From positions 110,829 through 174,828 of the forward strand of contig JAEUOZ010000054.1 in the NCBI GenBank assembly GCA_016790225.1: 64,000 nucleotides of DNA. Reading direction: 5' to 3'. The position numbers were made by a program, and so were the translations under genes. The DNA comes from Rubrivivax sp. GTDB taxonomy: Bacteria; Pseudomonadota; Gammaproteobacteria; Burkholderiales; Burkholderiaceae. Under the pieces are notes generated by a model. It ran no database searches. It was given only the letters and a program-made list of their open reading frames with translations, and was not told the origin of the DNA. Below are positions 45,416 to 55,901 of the stretch, piece after piece (the first letter of the stretch is position 1; each line of letters begins with the position of its first letter).

Positions 45416-47977
45416 TCATGCCGGGCGCGCCTGCTCGTCCAGCCACGACCCGAAGGCCTGCGGCAGCATCGGCCGGCCGAACAGGAAGCCTTGTCCGTAG
45501 CGGCAGCCCAGTGCCTGCAGTGCGGCCAGGTCGTCGGGGGTCTCCACGCCTTCGGCGACGCTGGCCATGCCCAGGTTCTCGATGACCGAGACGGTGGCGT
45601 GGGCCACGGCCATGGCCTGGGGATCGCGGCACAGGTCGGCGATGAAGGATTTGTCCACCTTGATGGTGTCGAAGGGGTATTCGCGCAGGCAGCCCAGAGA
45701 GGAGCTGCCGGTGCCGAAGTCGTCCATGGCCAACTTCACACCGCAGTCTCGCAGCTGCTTGACCAGCTGCGCCGTGCTTGCCGGATCGCTCATCACCTCG
45801 CGCTCGGTGATCTCCAGCTGCAGCGCCTGCGCGGGCAGGCCGGTCTCGCGCAGCACGCCCATCAGCATGTGGATCAACCGCGGCCCCTGCAGCATCTGCA
45901 CGCGCGAGAGGTTCACGCTGATCGTGGCCGGCGCGTTGGCGGCGTGCTTCGTCTGCCAGTGCTTCCATTGCGCACAGGCTTCCCGCAGCACCCATTCGCC
46001 GATCTCGACGATGCGGCCGGACTCTTCGGCGATCGGAATGAATTCGACCGGCGAGATCGAACCCAGCGTGGGATGTTTCCAGCGCAGCAGCGCTTCGGCG
46101 CTGGCCGGGTGGCCTGTGGCCAGATCGATGATCGGCTGGTAGACGACCGTCAGCTCGCCGCGGCCGATGGCGTGCCGCAGGCCGCTCTCGATCTGCACCG
46201 ATCGGCTGAGCCGCGCGTGCATGTCCTCGTCATACAGCACCACCTGCGCACGCCCGCGGCGCTTGGCCTCGTACATCGCGGTGTCGGCTTCGCGCAGCAG
46301 GGTCTCGCTGTCGGCCGTCGCGGCGTGCGAGAGGCTGATGCCGATGCTGGCGCTGGATTGCAGATCGTGGCCGCTGATGGTGTGGGACGGCAGCAGCTGC
46401 AGCAGCAGCTGCTCGGCCTTGGCCTGCGCCGACGCGGCATCGGCCAGGCCGGCCGCGGCGATGACAAATTCGTCGCCGCCGAAGCGGGCCGCGATCCAGC
46501 TGCGCTCCCGCTGCAGCAGGGCATTGAGCCGCGCGGAGATGCTGCGCAGCAGCTCGTCACCCATCGCGTGACCCAAGGTGTCGTTGACGAGCTTGAAGCG
46601 ATCGAAGTCGAGAAAGAACACGGCGAAGCCGAAGCCGGGTTCGGCGCGCGCACGGTCCAGCAGCTGATCCAGATGGCTGAGCATCGCGGCGCGGTTCGGC
46701 AGGCCGGTGAGCTTGTCGCGCGTGGCCGCTGCGCGCAACTGGTTTTCCAGCCGCTTGCGCAGCGTCACATCCTGGACCAGGCCCCAGGCATACGGCACAC
46801 CGTCGGGGCCGATCACGCGCACGCCGCTCATCACGAGGTTCAGCACGTGTCCGTCTTTGTGGCGGACCTCGAACTCGTGCGGGCCTGCACGTCCCTGTTC
46901 CAGCAGCTCCGCGCGCCAGGCTGCACGCTGCTGCTGGGTATTGCCCACGGCGCGCTGCGAGGGCGAGCTGTTCGTCAGCTCGGACACCGCATAGCCTGTG
47001 ATGCGGCTCAAGCCCGGGTTGCTGCGCACGACTTTCTGCTGGCGCAGATCCAGCAGCTGGATGCCGATGGGCGCCTGCTCGAAAAGCGCCTCCAGCAAGG
47101 CCGCGGAGTGGCGCGCACGCTCCTCGGCGCGCTTGGGTTCGGTGATGTCTTCCACCGTGCCCAGCAGCATGGGATTGGCCGCGAAGCTGCCGGCCGGGGC
47201 AAAGTGGCAACGGCCGCGCAGCCACTGCAGTTGGTCGTCCGCCCGCCGGTTGCGGTACTCGGTGACCTCAGGCGCGGCCTGGGCCCGCATCTTCAGCCTG
47301 GCGGCCTGCAGGACCTGGGCTCGATCGTCCGGATGGATGCCGCGCAGCCACAGGCGCATCTGCGTGCGCGGCGAAGCCGACAAGGACACTCCCATCAGCC
47401 GCGCCGCGTGTTCGTCCAGGAAGAGCTCCTGCGTGCGCAGATCCGCGCGCCAGAGTCCGACGCCGCTGCCGGCGATGGTGGCCTGCGCCAGCTGCCAGCG
47501 TTCTTCCAGCAGGCGCTCGCCTTCAATCCGCTCCGTGACGTCGATGAAGCTGGACAGCACCCAGCAGGCGCCGCCTTCGCCAGGCAGCGGTGCGCTGTGC
47601 ACACTCAGCCAGCGGCGCACGCCGTCGGCCCGCAGCAGGCTGAGCACGGTGCTTTGTACCGCTTGTCCGGTGCGCAGCGCGACCGCCGCGGGGCTGTCGG
47701 CTTCCGCCAGGGGCTCGCCGTGGGCTGACTGCAGCTGCCAGTGGGTCGATGTGCTGCTGAGCCCCAGCAGGCTGTTGCCCGAGTCCGCCGCGCCCAGCAG
47801 CTGTTCGGCCATCCGGTTGCAAGCCAGGATGCGCCGCTCTTCGTCCAGCAAGACCAGACCGGCGGCGGCGTTGTCGAAGATCAGACGGTAGCGCTCGAGC
47901 TCGTGGCTCAACGCCGCTGGGCCTGAAGAAGGCGCGGCGGGTGGTGCCATCCAGCGGGTCTGAAGCGGTGCGTTCAC
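45416..47977 (-). CDS. PAS-GGDEF-EAL c-di-GMP signalling protein
   Basis: About 853 residues from a GTG at 47977 (AGGGAG upstream); ATG 47950 is an alternative. Three PAS-type sensor segments (about 25-400), a GGDEF domain with intact RFGGDEFVIAAAG near residue 499, and an EAL domain with SAEALLRWKHP near 630 and later DDFGTGSSSLG, KVDKSFI. Both catalytic motifs are intact, so synthesis and breakdown of c-di-GMP are possible. Cytoplasmic; no transmembrane helix seen. It is divergent from nifB, so PAS input from oxygen or redox state is plausible but unproven. Confidence 0.92.
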   Translation of the reverse strand: MNAPLQTRWMAPPAAPSSGPAALSHELERYRLIFDNAAAGLVLLDEERRILACNRMAEQLLGAADSGNSLLGLSSTSTHWQLQSAHGEPLAEADSPAAVALRTGQAVQSTVLSLLRADGVRRWLSVHSAPLPGEGGACWVLSSFIDVTERIEGERLLEERWQLAQATIAGSGVGLWRADLRTQELFLDEHAARLMGVSLSASPRTQMRLWLRGIHPDDRAQVLQAARLKMRAQAAPEVTEYRNRRADDQLQWLRGRCHFAPAGSFAANPMLLGTVEDITEPKRAEERARHSAALLEALFEQAPIGIQLLDLRQQKVVRSNPGLSRITGYAVSELTNSSPSQRAVGNTQQQRAAWRAELLEQGRAGPHEFEVRHKDGHVLNLVMSGVRVIGPDGVPYAWGLVQDVTLRKRLENQLRAAATRDKLTGLPNRAAMLSHLDQLLDRARAEPGFGFAVFFLDFDRFKLVNDTLGHAMGDELLRSISARLNALLQRERSWIAARFGGDEFVIAAAGLADAASAQAKAEQLLLQLLPSHTISGHDLQSSASIGISLSHAATADSETLLREADTAMYEAKRRGRAQVVLYDEDMHARLSRSVQIESGLRHAIGRGELTVVYQPIIDLATGHPASAEALLRWKHPTLGSISPVEFIPIAEESGRIVEIGEWVLREACAQWKHWQTKHAANAPATISVNLSRVQMLQGPRLIHMLMGVLRETGLPAQALQLEITEREVMSDPASTAQLVKQLRDCGVKLAMDDFGTGSSSLGCLREYPFDTIKVDKSFIADLCRDPQAMAVAHATVSVIENLGMASVAEGVETPDDLAALQALGCRYGQGFLFGRPMLPQAFGSWLDEQARPA

Positions 47978-48121
47978 TCGGGGCTCCCTGCACGTCCCGG
48001 CCTTGCAGCCGGGACTCGCAGGTTGTAGCCGGTGATGACCATATGGGTCGCTCGGAAAAGCGCCGAAAGCCGAGCCTGTTTGTGGCGCCGCGCGCCACGG
48101 CGCGACGGCGGCTGTCGGCTT

Positions 48122-48137
48122 TGTCGTCATCCGCACA
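48122..48137 (+). promoter_or_regulatory. NifA upstream activator sequence of nifB
   Basis: TGT-CGTCATCCGC-ACA, an exact TGT-N10-ACA. It lies about 70 bases upstream of the sigma-54 promoter, the normal distance. Confidence 0.8.
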
Positions 48138-48193
48138 GCCCGCGCACCCGGGGGCAGGCTGCGCAAGTCCTTGATTTGAAAGGAAATGCGGTC

Positions 48194-48209
48194 TGGCACG
48201 GCTCTCGCA
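48194..48209 (+). promoter_or_regulatory. sigma-54 promoter of nifB
   Basis: TGGCACG-GCTC-TCGCA matches TGGCACR-N4-TTGCW with one mismatch. It lies about 37 bases before the nifB ATG at 48246. Confidence 0.88.
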
Positions 48210-48245
48210 ATAGAGAACCCGTCGAGCACTTTTCTGGCGGGCACC

Positions 48246-49874
48246 ATGAGCAACGAAGCGTTTGTCTCCATCGGCGATCTGCGGCGCGGCAAACCCGCGC
48301 TGAGCCCGGTTGTCAACTCAACCGCAGCGTCAGGCTGCGGCACCACCGGCGGCGCCGGCAAGTCCAGCTGCGGCTCGTCTGCCGGCCCGGACGACATGCC
48401 CGCCGAGATCTGGGAAAAGGTCAAGAACCATCCCTGCTACAGCGAAGAGGCGCACCACCACTACGCCCGCATGCATGTGGCGGTGGCACCGGCCTGCAAC
48501 ATCCAGTGCCACTACTGCAACCGCAAGTACGACTGCAGCAACGAAAGCCGCCCTGGCGTCGTGAGCCAGAAGCTCACGCCCGATCAGGCCGTGAAGAAGG
48601 TGCTGGCCGTGGCCAGCGAAATCCCGCAGATGACCGTGCTCGGCATCGCCGGCCCGGGCGACGCGCTGGCCAACCCGAAGAAGACCTTCGACACCTTCCG
48701 CCAGCTGCACGAGACGGCACCCGACATCAAGCTGTGCCTCAGCACCAATGGCCTGGCGCTGCCGGAGTACGTGGACGAGATCTGCAAGTACAACATCGAC
48801 CACGTCACGATCACCATCAACATGGTCGATCCCGAGGTCGGCGCCAAGATCTACCCCTGGATCTTCTGGGATCACCGCCGCGTCACCGGCATCGAGGCCG
48901 CGCGCATCCTGCACGAACAGCAGATGAAGGGCCTGGAGATGCTCACCGCGCGCGGCGTGCTCACCAAGGTCAACTCGGTGCTCATTCCCGGCATCAATGA
49001 CGAGCACCTGATCGAGGTGAACCGCGAGGTGAAGAAGCGCGGCGCCTTCCTGCACAACATCATGCCGCTGATCAGCGAGCCCGAGCACGGCACGCACTTC
49101 GGCCTGACCGGCCAGCGCGGCCCCAGCGCCCAGGAGCTGAAGCTCGTGCAGGACGCCTGTGCCGGCGGCGCCAACCTGATGCGCCACTGCCGCCAGTGCC
49201 GCGCCGATGCAGTGGGCCTGCTGGGCGAAGACCGCAGCGACGAATTCACGCTCGACAAGATCGAGCAGATGGAGGTCGTGTACGACCTGGACAAGCGCCG
49301 CGCCTACCAGGAGAGCGTCGAGGCCGAGCGCCAGGCCCAGCACCAGGCCAAGGTGGACGCCTTGGCCAACCAGTGGGACGCCACCACCGCCCAGGGCGAG
49401 GACATGACCGTGCTGGTGGCCGTGGCCACCGAAGGGCACGGCAAGGTCAACCAGCACTTCGGCCACGCCACTGAATTCCAGATCTACGAAGTGAAGTTTG
49501 CGCGGCCGGCCGGCCCGGACTCTGTCTCGGCCGCCGTGTGCGCCTCCACCACCTTCGTCGGTCACCGCCGGGTGGATCTGTACTGCCAGGGCGGATACGG
49601 CGAAGACGAGCAGCTGCCCAGCATCGTCAACGCCATCAACGACTGCCACGCCGTGCTGGTGTCCAAGATCGGCGCCTGCCCGCGCGACGAGCTGGCCGCG
49701 GCCGGCATCGAGCCGGTCGAAGAGTTCGCTCACGAGTACATCGAAAAAGCGCTGCTCGGCTGGTTTGCCGGCTACCGGCAGCGCGTGGCGCGCGGCGAGA
49801 TCACGCATCAGCCGCGCGGCGATGCCCGCATCCGGCAAGGCGCCTTCGCCGGCGGCCAGGAAGCTGCCGCCTGA
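48246..49874 (+). CDS. nifB: nitrogenase cofactor biosynthesis protein NifB
   Basis: 542 residues from ATG 48246. Radical SAM site [15 protein letters not shown] with the three Cys at about 84, 88 and 91; it makes NifB-co (8Fe-9S-C), the core of FeMo-co, using SAM. Further Cys motif [17 protein letters not shown]. From about residue 395 a NifX/NafY-like cofactor-binding domain follows ([27 protein letters not shown]), the usual fused form in proteobacteria. An upstream in-frame ATG at 48186 lies at or before the promoter and is unlikely. First gene of a long operon. Confidence 0.97.
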   Translation: MSNEAFVSIGDLRRGKPALSPVVNSTAASGCGTTGGAGKSSCGSSAGPDDMPAEIWEKVKNHPCYSEEAHHHYARMHVAVAPACNIQCHYCNRKYDCSNESRPGVVSQKLTPDQAVKKVLAVASEIPQMTVLGIAGPGDALANPKKTFDTFRQLHETAPDIKLCLSTNGLALPEYVDEICKYNIDHVTITINMVDPEVGAKIYPWIFWDHRRVTGIEAARILHEQQMKGLEMLTARGVLTKVNSVLIPGINDEHLIEVNREVKKRGAFLHNIMPLISEPEHGTHFGLTGQRGPSAQELKLVQDACAGGANLMRHCRQCRADAVGLLGEDRSDEFTLDKIEQMEVVYDLDKRRAYQESVEAERQAQHQAKVDALANQWDATTAQGEDMTVLVAVATEGHGKVNQHFGHATEFQIYEVKFARPAGPDSVSAAVCASTTFVGHRRVDLYCQGGYGEDEQLPSIVNAINDCHAVLVSKIGACPRDELAAAGIEPVEEFAHEYIEKALLGWFAGYRQRVARGEITHQPRGDARIRQGAFAGGQEAAA

Positions 49875-49909
49875 CTTTTCACCTCCGTCAACCTCAACAG
49901 GAGATCACC

Positions 49910-50104
49910 ATGGCCTACAAGATCATCGCGTCCCAGTGCACCGGCTGCTCGGCCTGCGAGCCCGAGTGCCCCAACGTCGCCATCCGCGAAAAGGGCGGCA
50001 CCTTCATCATCGATCCCGCCAAGTGCACCGAGTGCGAAGGCCAGTTCGATGTACCCCAGTGCGTGTCGGTCTGCCCGGTCGACGGCTGCATCAAGAAAGT
50101 CTGA
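49910..50104 (+). CDS. fdxN: 2[4Fe-4S] ferredoxin, FdxN type
   Basis: 64 residues from ATG 49910 (AGGAG upstream). Two cluster motifs: [11 protein letters not shown] (Cys about 10, 13, 16, 20) and C-TEC-8-C-VSVC (about 39, 42, 51, 55), with a C-terminal Cys at 60. The spacing of eight residues in the second motif is typical of nif-associated ferredoxins next to nifB. Likely electron donor for NifB or nitrogenase. Shorter than the open frame that contains it. Confidence 0.92.
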   Translation: MAYKIIASQCTGCSACEPECPNVAIREKGGTFIIDPAKCTECEGQFDVPQCVSVCPVDGCIKKV

Positions 50105-50110
50105 TCCATC

Positions 50111-50515
50111 ATGCCCATCCAGCCCGATTTCACCCTCACGCCCGCGGCCGAGAAGTTCATCCGTCGCATGGTTCGCTTCTCGGAGCACCCGGCCGGTGGT
50201 TTTCGCCTGAGCGTGAGCCCCGGTGGTTGCTCGGGCTACAGCAGCGAATTCACGGTCGAGGCGGCTCCCCGCGGCGGCGACGCCGAGGTGCTGGCAGCGC
50301 CGTCCCTGCGCATGTTCCTGCCGGCCGAAAGCCGCCTGCTGCTGCAGGGTGTGAGCATCGACTTTGCGGATACGCCGACCAAGAGCGGTCTGGTGATCAC
50401 CGATCCCAAGGCCGCCGCCTGCGCCTGCAGCAGCAGCGGTGACGCTGCGCCTGCCACGGCGCCGGCTGAAGCCGCGGTGGCACTGAGTTCGCTGCGGCGC
50501 ATGGTCAAGAGCTGA
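50111..50515 (+). CDS. IscA/HesB-like iron-sulfur assembly protein
   Basis: 134 residues. FTLTPAAEKFIRRMV, GGFRLSVSPGGCSGYSSEF (first Cys) and VIDFADTPT-like strands, then a Cys pair in AAACACSSS. This is the A-type Fe-S carrier pattern with an extended, Ala-rich tail. Likely supplies Fe-S clusters for nitrogenase maturation. Six bases after fdxN. Confidence 0.85.
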   Translation: MPIQPDFTLTPAAEKFIRRMVRFSEHPAGGFRLSVSPGGCSGYSSEFTVEAAPRGGDAEVLAAPSLRMFLPAESRLLLQGVSIDFADTPTKSGLVITDPKAAACACSSSGDAAPATAPAEAAVALSSLRRMVKS

Positions 50516-50539
50516 TACATCACATCAGCAGACCCAGCC

Positions 50540-51127
50540 ATGGCCGCCAACGACGGATTCGACGATGCGGTGCTGGGCCGGGGCTTGCCCCCCGCAGCCG
50601 AAGCCGCACTGGCCGAAGCCGGTGCCTGGCGCACAGCCGATGCGTCCCGCGCCATGGCGGCCCTGATGCGCGCCCAGGCGCTGGCGCCGCAGCACCCTGC
50701 GGTGCTGATCGCGCTGTACCGCCACCACTTCTTCGGGCACCGGCTGGCGGCTGCGCGCGACGTGGCCCGGCGTGCGCTGGTGGTGGCAGCCCAGGCGCTG
50801 GACCTGCCGCCCGTGTGGCGCGAGGTAAAGCCTTTCCCGCTGCCGGATGCCCGCACGGATTCGCGCTCGCGCTTCTACCTGTTCCTGCTCAAGGGCTACG
50901 CCTATCTGAGCTTGCGGCTGGACGACGCCGGCGAGGCGCGCGATGCGCTGGCCCTGCTGTCCAAACTGGATCCGCAGGACCACGTCGGCGGCTCGGTGCT
51001 GGAAGCCGTTCGTGTGCGCGCCCTGGTCGGCGAGCCCGCGGAGATCGATGGCCCGCCCACCGTCACCGGGGCTGCGGCCTGGGTTCGCGCGCGCCAGGGG
51101 CTCGATGCACCGGCGTCGCCGACTTGA
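50540..51127 (+). CDS. TPR-like protein of the nif operon
   Basis: 195 residues, mostly helical. Repeated helix pairs around ASRAMAALMRAQALAPQHPAVLIALYRHHFFGHRLAAARDVARRAL and GYAYLSLRLDDAGEARDALALLSKLDPQD look like TPR units. No Cys ligand set. Function unknown; it is probably a scaffold in nitrogenase maturation, judged by position only. Confidence 0.65.
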   Translation: MAANDGFDDAVLGRGLPPAAEAALAEAGAWRTADASRAMAALMRAQALAPQHPAVLIALYRHHFFGHRLAAARDVARRALVVAAQALDLPPVWREVKPFPLPDARTDSRSRFYLFLLKGYAYLSLRLDDAGEARDALALLSKLDPQDHVGGSVLEAVRVRALVGEPAEIDGPPTVTGAAAWVRARQGLDAPASPT

Positions 51128-51162
51128 GCCGCGCCGGCGCCTGCCTCGGACATCCAACGGCC

Positions 51163-51969
51163 ATGAACACCCGCCCGCCTTCCCTCACGGTGCCGGAAGA
51201 CTCGGCGGGCGGTGACATCCCCACGCTGGACTGGCTCGGCGAGCCGGTGGACTGCACGCGCTGCGAGCACCAGGCGCTGCGCGAGAGCGGCGGCTGCGAG
51301 TTGGGTCGCAGCTGCATGCAGGATGCCTATGCGCGCCGCATCGACCGCTTCTTTCGCACCCACCCCGAGTTGGCCGTCCAGCACCTGAAGCACGCGTACT
51401 TCGAGGTGCGCGCGATCGCGGCACGCTGGGTGGATGTCTTTCAGCTGCCCAGCCTGCTGACCGATCCGGATGAGACCGTGCGCCTGCAGGTGGCGCTGCG
51501 CATCCCGGAACGCTGGCTGCTGCGCATGCGCCAGGATCCTCACCGCGAGGTGCGCATCCGCGTGGCGATGCGTCTGGCCGAAGGCGAACTGCTGCCGCTG
51601 CGCGATGACCCCGATTACCAGGTGCGCACGATGGTGGCCCGCCGGCTGCCCTCCGCGCTGCTGGCTTCGATGATCGAAGACCGTGACGATGAAGTCCGGC
51701 GCGAAGTCGCGCGCCGAGTGGGCATGCCCGCGCTGATGCGCCTGGCAGCCGACCCTTCACCCGATGTGCGGCGCATCGTGGCCAACCGGCTGCCCGAGCC
51801 CCTGCTGCACCTGCTGGATGGCGACGAGGACGTGATCGTCGCCCACACCTTGGCGGAGCGCCGCGGCGCGACGGCGCCCGAGCAAGACGCGGCTGCCACG
51901 ACCCGCGGCCCGCATGCCCCATCGCTCGCGCCTGTGGCGCGGGCCACTTCGGAGAAGCACCATGGGTGA
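51163..51969 (+). CDS. [4Fe-4S] leucine-rich repeat variant (LRV) protein
   Basis: 268 residues. N-terminal Cys cluster CTRCEHQALRESGGCELGRSC (Cys at about 31, 34, 45, 51) can hold a 4Fe-4S cluster. It is followed by about eight 24-residue repeats of the LRV/HEAT-like type (DPDETVRLQVALRIP, DPHREVRIRVAMRLA, DPDYQVRTMVARRLP, DRDDEVRREVARRVG). A similar LRV protein with an Fe-S cluster is known from Azotobacter vinelandii. Function unresolved. The last bases overlap nifZ. Confidence 0.85.
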   Translation: MNTRPPSLTVPEDSAGGDIPTLDWLGEPVDCTRCEHQALRESGGCELGRSCMQDAYARRIDRFFRTHPELAVQHLKHAYFEVRAIAARWVDVFQLPSLLTDPDETVRLQVALRIPERWLLRMRQDPHREVRIRVAMRLAEGELLPLRDDPDYQVRTMVARRLPSALLASMIEDRDDEVRREVARRVGMPALMRLAADPSPDVRRIVANRLPEPLLHLLDGDEDVIVAHTLAERRGATAPEQDAAATTRGPHAPSLAPVARATSEKHHG

Positions 51970-52309
51970 CGTGTCCCGCGACAGCGATGTCATCGAGATC
52001 AATGATCCGCCGCGCTTTGACATCGGCGAGCGCGTGGCCAGCCGCAGCGTGGTGCGCAATGACGGCACCTATTGCGGCAAGGCCATCGGTGACGTGCTCG
52101 TCAACCGGGGCGATGTCGGCTACGTGCGCTCCGTCGGCACCTTTCTTCAGCAGTTCTACATCTATGCCGTCGAGTTTGTCGACAGCGGACACCAGGTCGG
52201 CATGCGCGCCAAGGAGCTGTGCACGCTGGACAAGCTGCCGCCCGAAGTGATCGAGCAGCTGCGCGACAAGCTCGGCGAGAAGGTCCAGGACATCACCCGG
52301 CTGCGCTGA
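51962..52309 (+). CDS. nifZ: NifZ
   Basis: 115 residues from ATG 51962 overlapping the LRV gene. PPRFDIGERVASRSVVRNDGTYCGKAIGDVLVNRGDVGYVRSVGTFLQQFYIYAVEF is the NifZ core. NifZ aids formation of the second P-cluster of NifDK in Azotobacter. A second, shorter NifZ-like gene follows. Confidence 0.9.
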   Translation: MGDVSRDSDVIEINDPPRFDIGERVASRSVVRNDGTYCGKAIGDVLVNRGDVGYVRSVGTFLQQFYIYAVEFVDSGHQVGMRAKELCTLDKLPPEVIEQLRDKLGEKVQDITRLR

Positions 52310-52366
52310 GCCATCCCGAAAGCGCCGCCTCTTTCAACCCCAACCCTTCACCCCAGGAGAAACGCC

Positions 52367-52651
52367 ATGAATGAACCTCGCCTGCCACGCTACCGCTGGG
52401 GCACCGAAGTGCGCGCGACGGTGGATCTCTACAACGACGGCAGCCTTGCGGACATCCCGGAGGACCTGCTCGTGATCGCGGCGGGCGGGCCTGGGGAAAT
52501 CGTTCAGGTCGGCCACCATGCCGATGCCAACGTGCCGCTGTACATGGTGGACTTCGGCCTCGTGGTGCTGGGTTGCCTGGAAGAAGAGATCCAGCCGCTC
52601 AACGGCGAGGACCTCGGCCCCGTGCCGGGCCGCATGGAAGCGATGTCATGA
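52367..52651 (+). CDS. second NifZ-like protein
   Basis: 94 residues, related to the NifZ fold: YRWGTEVRATVDLYNDGSLADIPEDLLVIAAGGPGEIVQVGHHADANVPLYMVDF, then a C-terminal acidic tail. It lies 57 bases after nifZ with its own AGGAG. Tandem NifZ-type genes would be paralogues with possibly divided roles. It overlaps the next gene by ATGA. Confidence 0.75.
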   Translation: MNEPRLPRYRWGTEVRATVDLYNDGSLADIPEDLLVIAAGGPGEIVQVGHHADANVPLYMVDFGLVVLGCLEEEIQPLNGEDLGPVPGRMEAMS

Positions 52652-53055
52652 CGCCTGCGCGGCCCCTGTCCAGCGCGGCCGAGCGCTTGCGCGCCCGCCG
52701 CCGCGGCGGGCCGCCGCGACGCCCCGGCGCAGAGCCGGCGGGCAAGGTCGTGGCACTGGATGCCCTGCGCATCCGCCGCGCCCTGCAGGAGCGTGAGCGC
52801 TACAAGTATGTGCAGCCGCGGCTGCAGCGTGAAGGGGAGGGCTGGGCCATCTTCAGCCCCAACTGCTCGCGCAGCATCCACGCCGACGGCGCCGAGATCG
52901 CGATCGCCTGGCTGAACCCCTTGCCCGATGGCCGATGGGCTCTGCATGCCCGGGATCATGAACACGATCGTTGGGCCACACCGGCGATCGTGCTGCCGCT
53001 GGCGCAGGCGCTGAAGCTGCTGTGCCTCGATCCGGATCGGGTGTTCTGGCCATGA
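52648..53055 (+). CDS. DUF3024 domain protein
   Basis: 135 residues from ATG 52648. A basic N-terminus (RLRARRRGGPPRRP) precedes RRALQERERYKYVQPRLQREGEGWAIFSPNCSRSIHADGAEIAIAWLNP, which matches DUF3024 as remembered in nif and related regions. Function unknown. Between nifZ-like and nifS genes. Confidence 0.7.
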   Translation: MTPARPLSSAAERLRARRRGGPPRRPGAEPAGKVVALDALRIRRALQERERYKYVQPRLQREGEGWAIFSPNCSRSIHADGAEIAIAWLNPLPDGRWALHARDHEHDRWATPAIVLPLAQALKLLCLDPDRVFWP

Positions 53056-53083
53056 CCGCCAGCCCTTGGCCGAGAGACTCCCG

Positions 53084-54255
<1,172 letters not shown>

Positions 54256-54256
<1 letters not shown>

Positions 54257-54468
54257 TGAAAGTCATGATCCGCAAGACCTCGACCGGCGCGCTGTCGGCC
54301 TACGTCCCCAAGAAGGACCTGGAGGAACCCATCGTCGCGCAGGAGCTGCCAGGTCTGTGGGGCGGCACCGTCACGCTGGGCAATGGCTGGCAGCTGGCGC
54401 TGCCCGAGATGGCCGAAGGCACCTCGCTGCCCATCACGGTGGAAGCGCGGCGCATTTCGGGCGATTGA
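54256..54468 (+). CDS. nifT: NifT/FixU
   Basis: 70 residues. MKVMIRKTSTGALSAYVPKKDLEEPIV and GGTVTLGNGWQLALPE are the NifT/FixU signature. Small conserved nif protein of unknown biochemical function. Confidence 0.92.
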
Positions 54469-54545
54469 GCGATCGAGGGCTCCAGCCGTCCTGCAGTCCA
54501 GCGACAGAGCCCACAGGCCAACGATCCACCTGAACAGCACATCCG

Positions 54546-55814
54546 ATGTCGGAGTCCGCCATGAACGCCCCTGTCGAAGGTCTGCCCGGGTTGCCGCCCG
54601 AGGCCGTGTTGCCCATGCCGTCTGCGGATGTCGAAGCCCAGGGCGAATCCGACGAAGAGCTGTGGCTGCCCGAAGACGGCCTGAGCCTGGCGCAGGCCGA
54701 CCTGGGTGAGGTGGAGCAGGCGCTGGTGGGCGCCGCGCTGCGCCAGCCCAGCCTGAGCGCCGGCGCCATGGTGCTGCAGTTCGAGGAGCGCTTTGCGCAG
54801 CACGTGGGTCGTGCCCATGCCATCAGCGTATCCAGCGGCACGCTGGGCCTGCTGATGCTGCTGCGGGCCCATGGCATCGGGCCTGGGGCGCAGGTGCTGT
54901 GCCCTTCCTACAGCTGGCATCAGATCTCCCACGCGGTGGCGCTGGCGGGTGCGGAGCCCATCTTCGGCGAAATCGACTACTGGTCGGGCTGTCTGGACGC
55001 TGCTCGCTCGCAGGCCCTGATCACGCCGGCCACGCGGGCCCTGATCGTCACACACGTCAACGGCCACCCGGCCGACATGGCAGCCTGGCGCGCGCTGGCC
55101 CAGAAGCATGCCCTGCCGCTGATCGAGGACAGCAGCGAGGCGCTGGCCTCGCGGCGCGACGGGCGCCTGGTGGGCAGCTTCGGCGATGCGGCGGTCTTCG
55201 ACTTCTCTTCGCCCTCGCTGCTGTGCTGTGGCGAGGGCGGGATGATCGTGACTGACGACGAAGCCCTGGCGGGTGAACTGCGCCTGCTGCGCCAGCGCGA
55301 CCCGGCGCAACGCCGCTCGGTGAGCGTGGGCTCGCGCGTGCCGCTGCAGGCCGGCATCAGCGAGCTGGTGGCGGCACTGGGTGCGGCTCAACTCGTGCGT
55401 CTGCCGCAGCTGCTGGAGCGCCGCCTGCAGGTGGAGGCCTGGTACCGCGAAGAGATGCAGAGCTTCGAAGGCATCAAGCCGCCCTATGTGGCACCGGGCG
55501 TGGACGCCGTGCACTGGATGCTCTACCTCGTGCATCTGGGCAAGCGCTTCACGGCCAGCGCCTGCGATCAGATCGTCGAGGACATGGCGTCCTCGGGTAT
55601 CGAGACCGTGCGCTACTGCCAGCCCCTGCACCAGCAGTTCTTCTACCAGCAGCGGGGCGCGCAGCGCGGCCAGCTGCCGCTGACCGAGCGCATCGCGGAC
55701 CGCGCGCTCGCGCTGCCCTTCCACGCGCACGTCACCGCGCAGCAGGTGAAGTTTGTCGTCAAGACCCTGAAGGACTCGTCCACCAACGTCGGCGCGGGCG
55801 CGGCGATCTACTGA
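54546..55814 (+). CDS. DegT/DnrJ/EryC1-family aminotransferase homologue lacking the PLP lysine
   Basis: 422 residues with the fold-type I pattern: ISVSSGTLGLLMLLRAHGIGPGAQVLCPSYSWHQISHAVALAGAEPIF, VNGHPADMAAW, LPLIEDSSEALASRRDGRLVGSFGDAAVFDF and GEGGMIVTDD. Where family members have Lys (FSFxxxK...GEGG), this protein has FDFSSPSLLCCGEGG, so the lysine is Ser (about residue 224). It therefore may not be an aminotransferase. The Cys pair (227-228) is unusual. It sits between nifT and the SIR2-like gene and is expected to be in the nif operon. Confidence 0.85.
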   Translation: MSESAMNAPVEGLPGLPPEAVLPMPSADVEAQGESDEELWLPEDGLSLAQADLGEVEQALVGAALRQPSLSAGAMVLQFEERFAQHVGRAHAISVSSGTLGLLMLLRAHGIGPGAQVLCPSYSWHQISHAVALAGAEPIFGEIDYWSGCLDAARSQALITPATRALIVTHVNGHPADMAAWRALAQKHALPLIEDSSEALASRRDGRLVGSFGDAAVFDFSSPSLLCCGEGGMIVTDDEALAGELRLLRQRDPAQRRSVSVGSRVPLQAGISELVAALGAAQLVRLPQLLERRLQVEAWYREEMQSFEGIKPPYVAPGVDAVHWMLYLVHLGKRFTASACDQIVEDMASSGIETVRYCQPLHQQFFYQQRGAQRGQLPLTERIADRALALPFHAHVTAQQVKFVVKTLKDSSTNVGAGAAIY

Positions 55815-55901
55815 TCCCGCGACCCGCTGGCCATCGCCCGACCCCCGCCCGACAAGCAGCTTCACTTCGTCAAGCCAGAAACCACAGCCTACGGGAACGT
55901 C

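Noticed and set aside
47978..48121. Sigma-54 promoter facing the GGDEF/EAL gene
   Set aside because: No reverse-strand TGGCAC-N5-TTGC match found in the interval.
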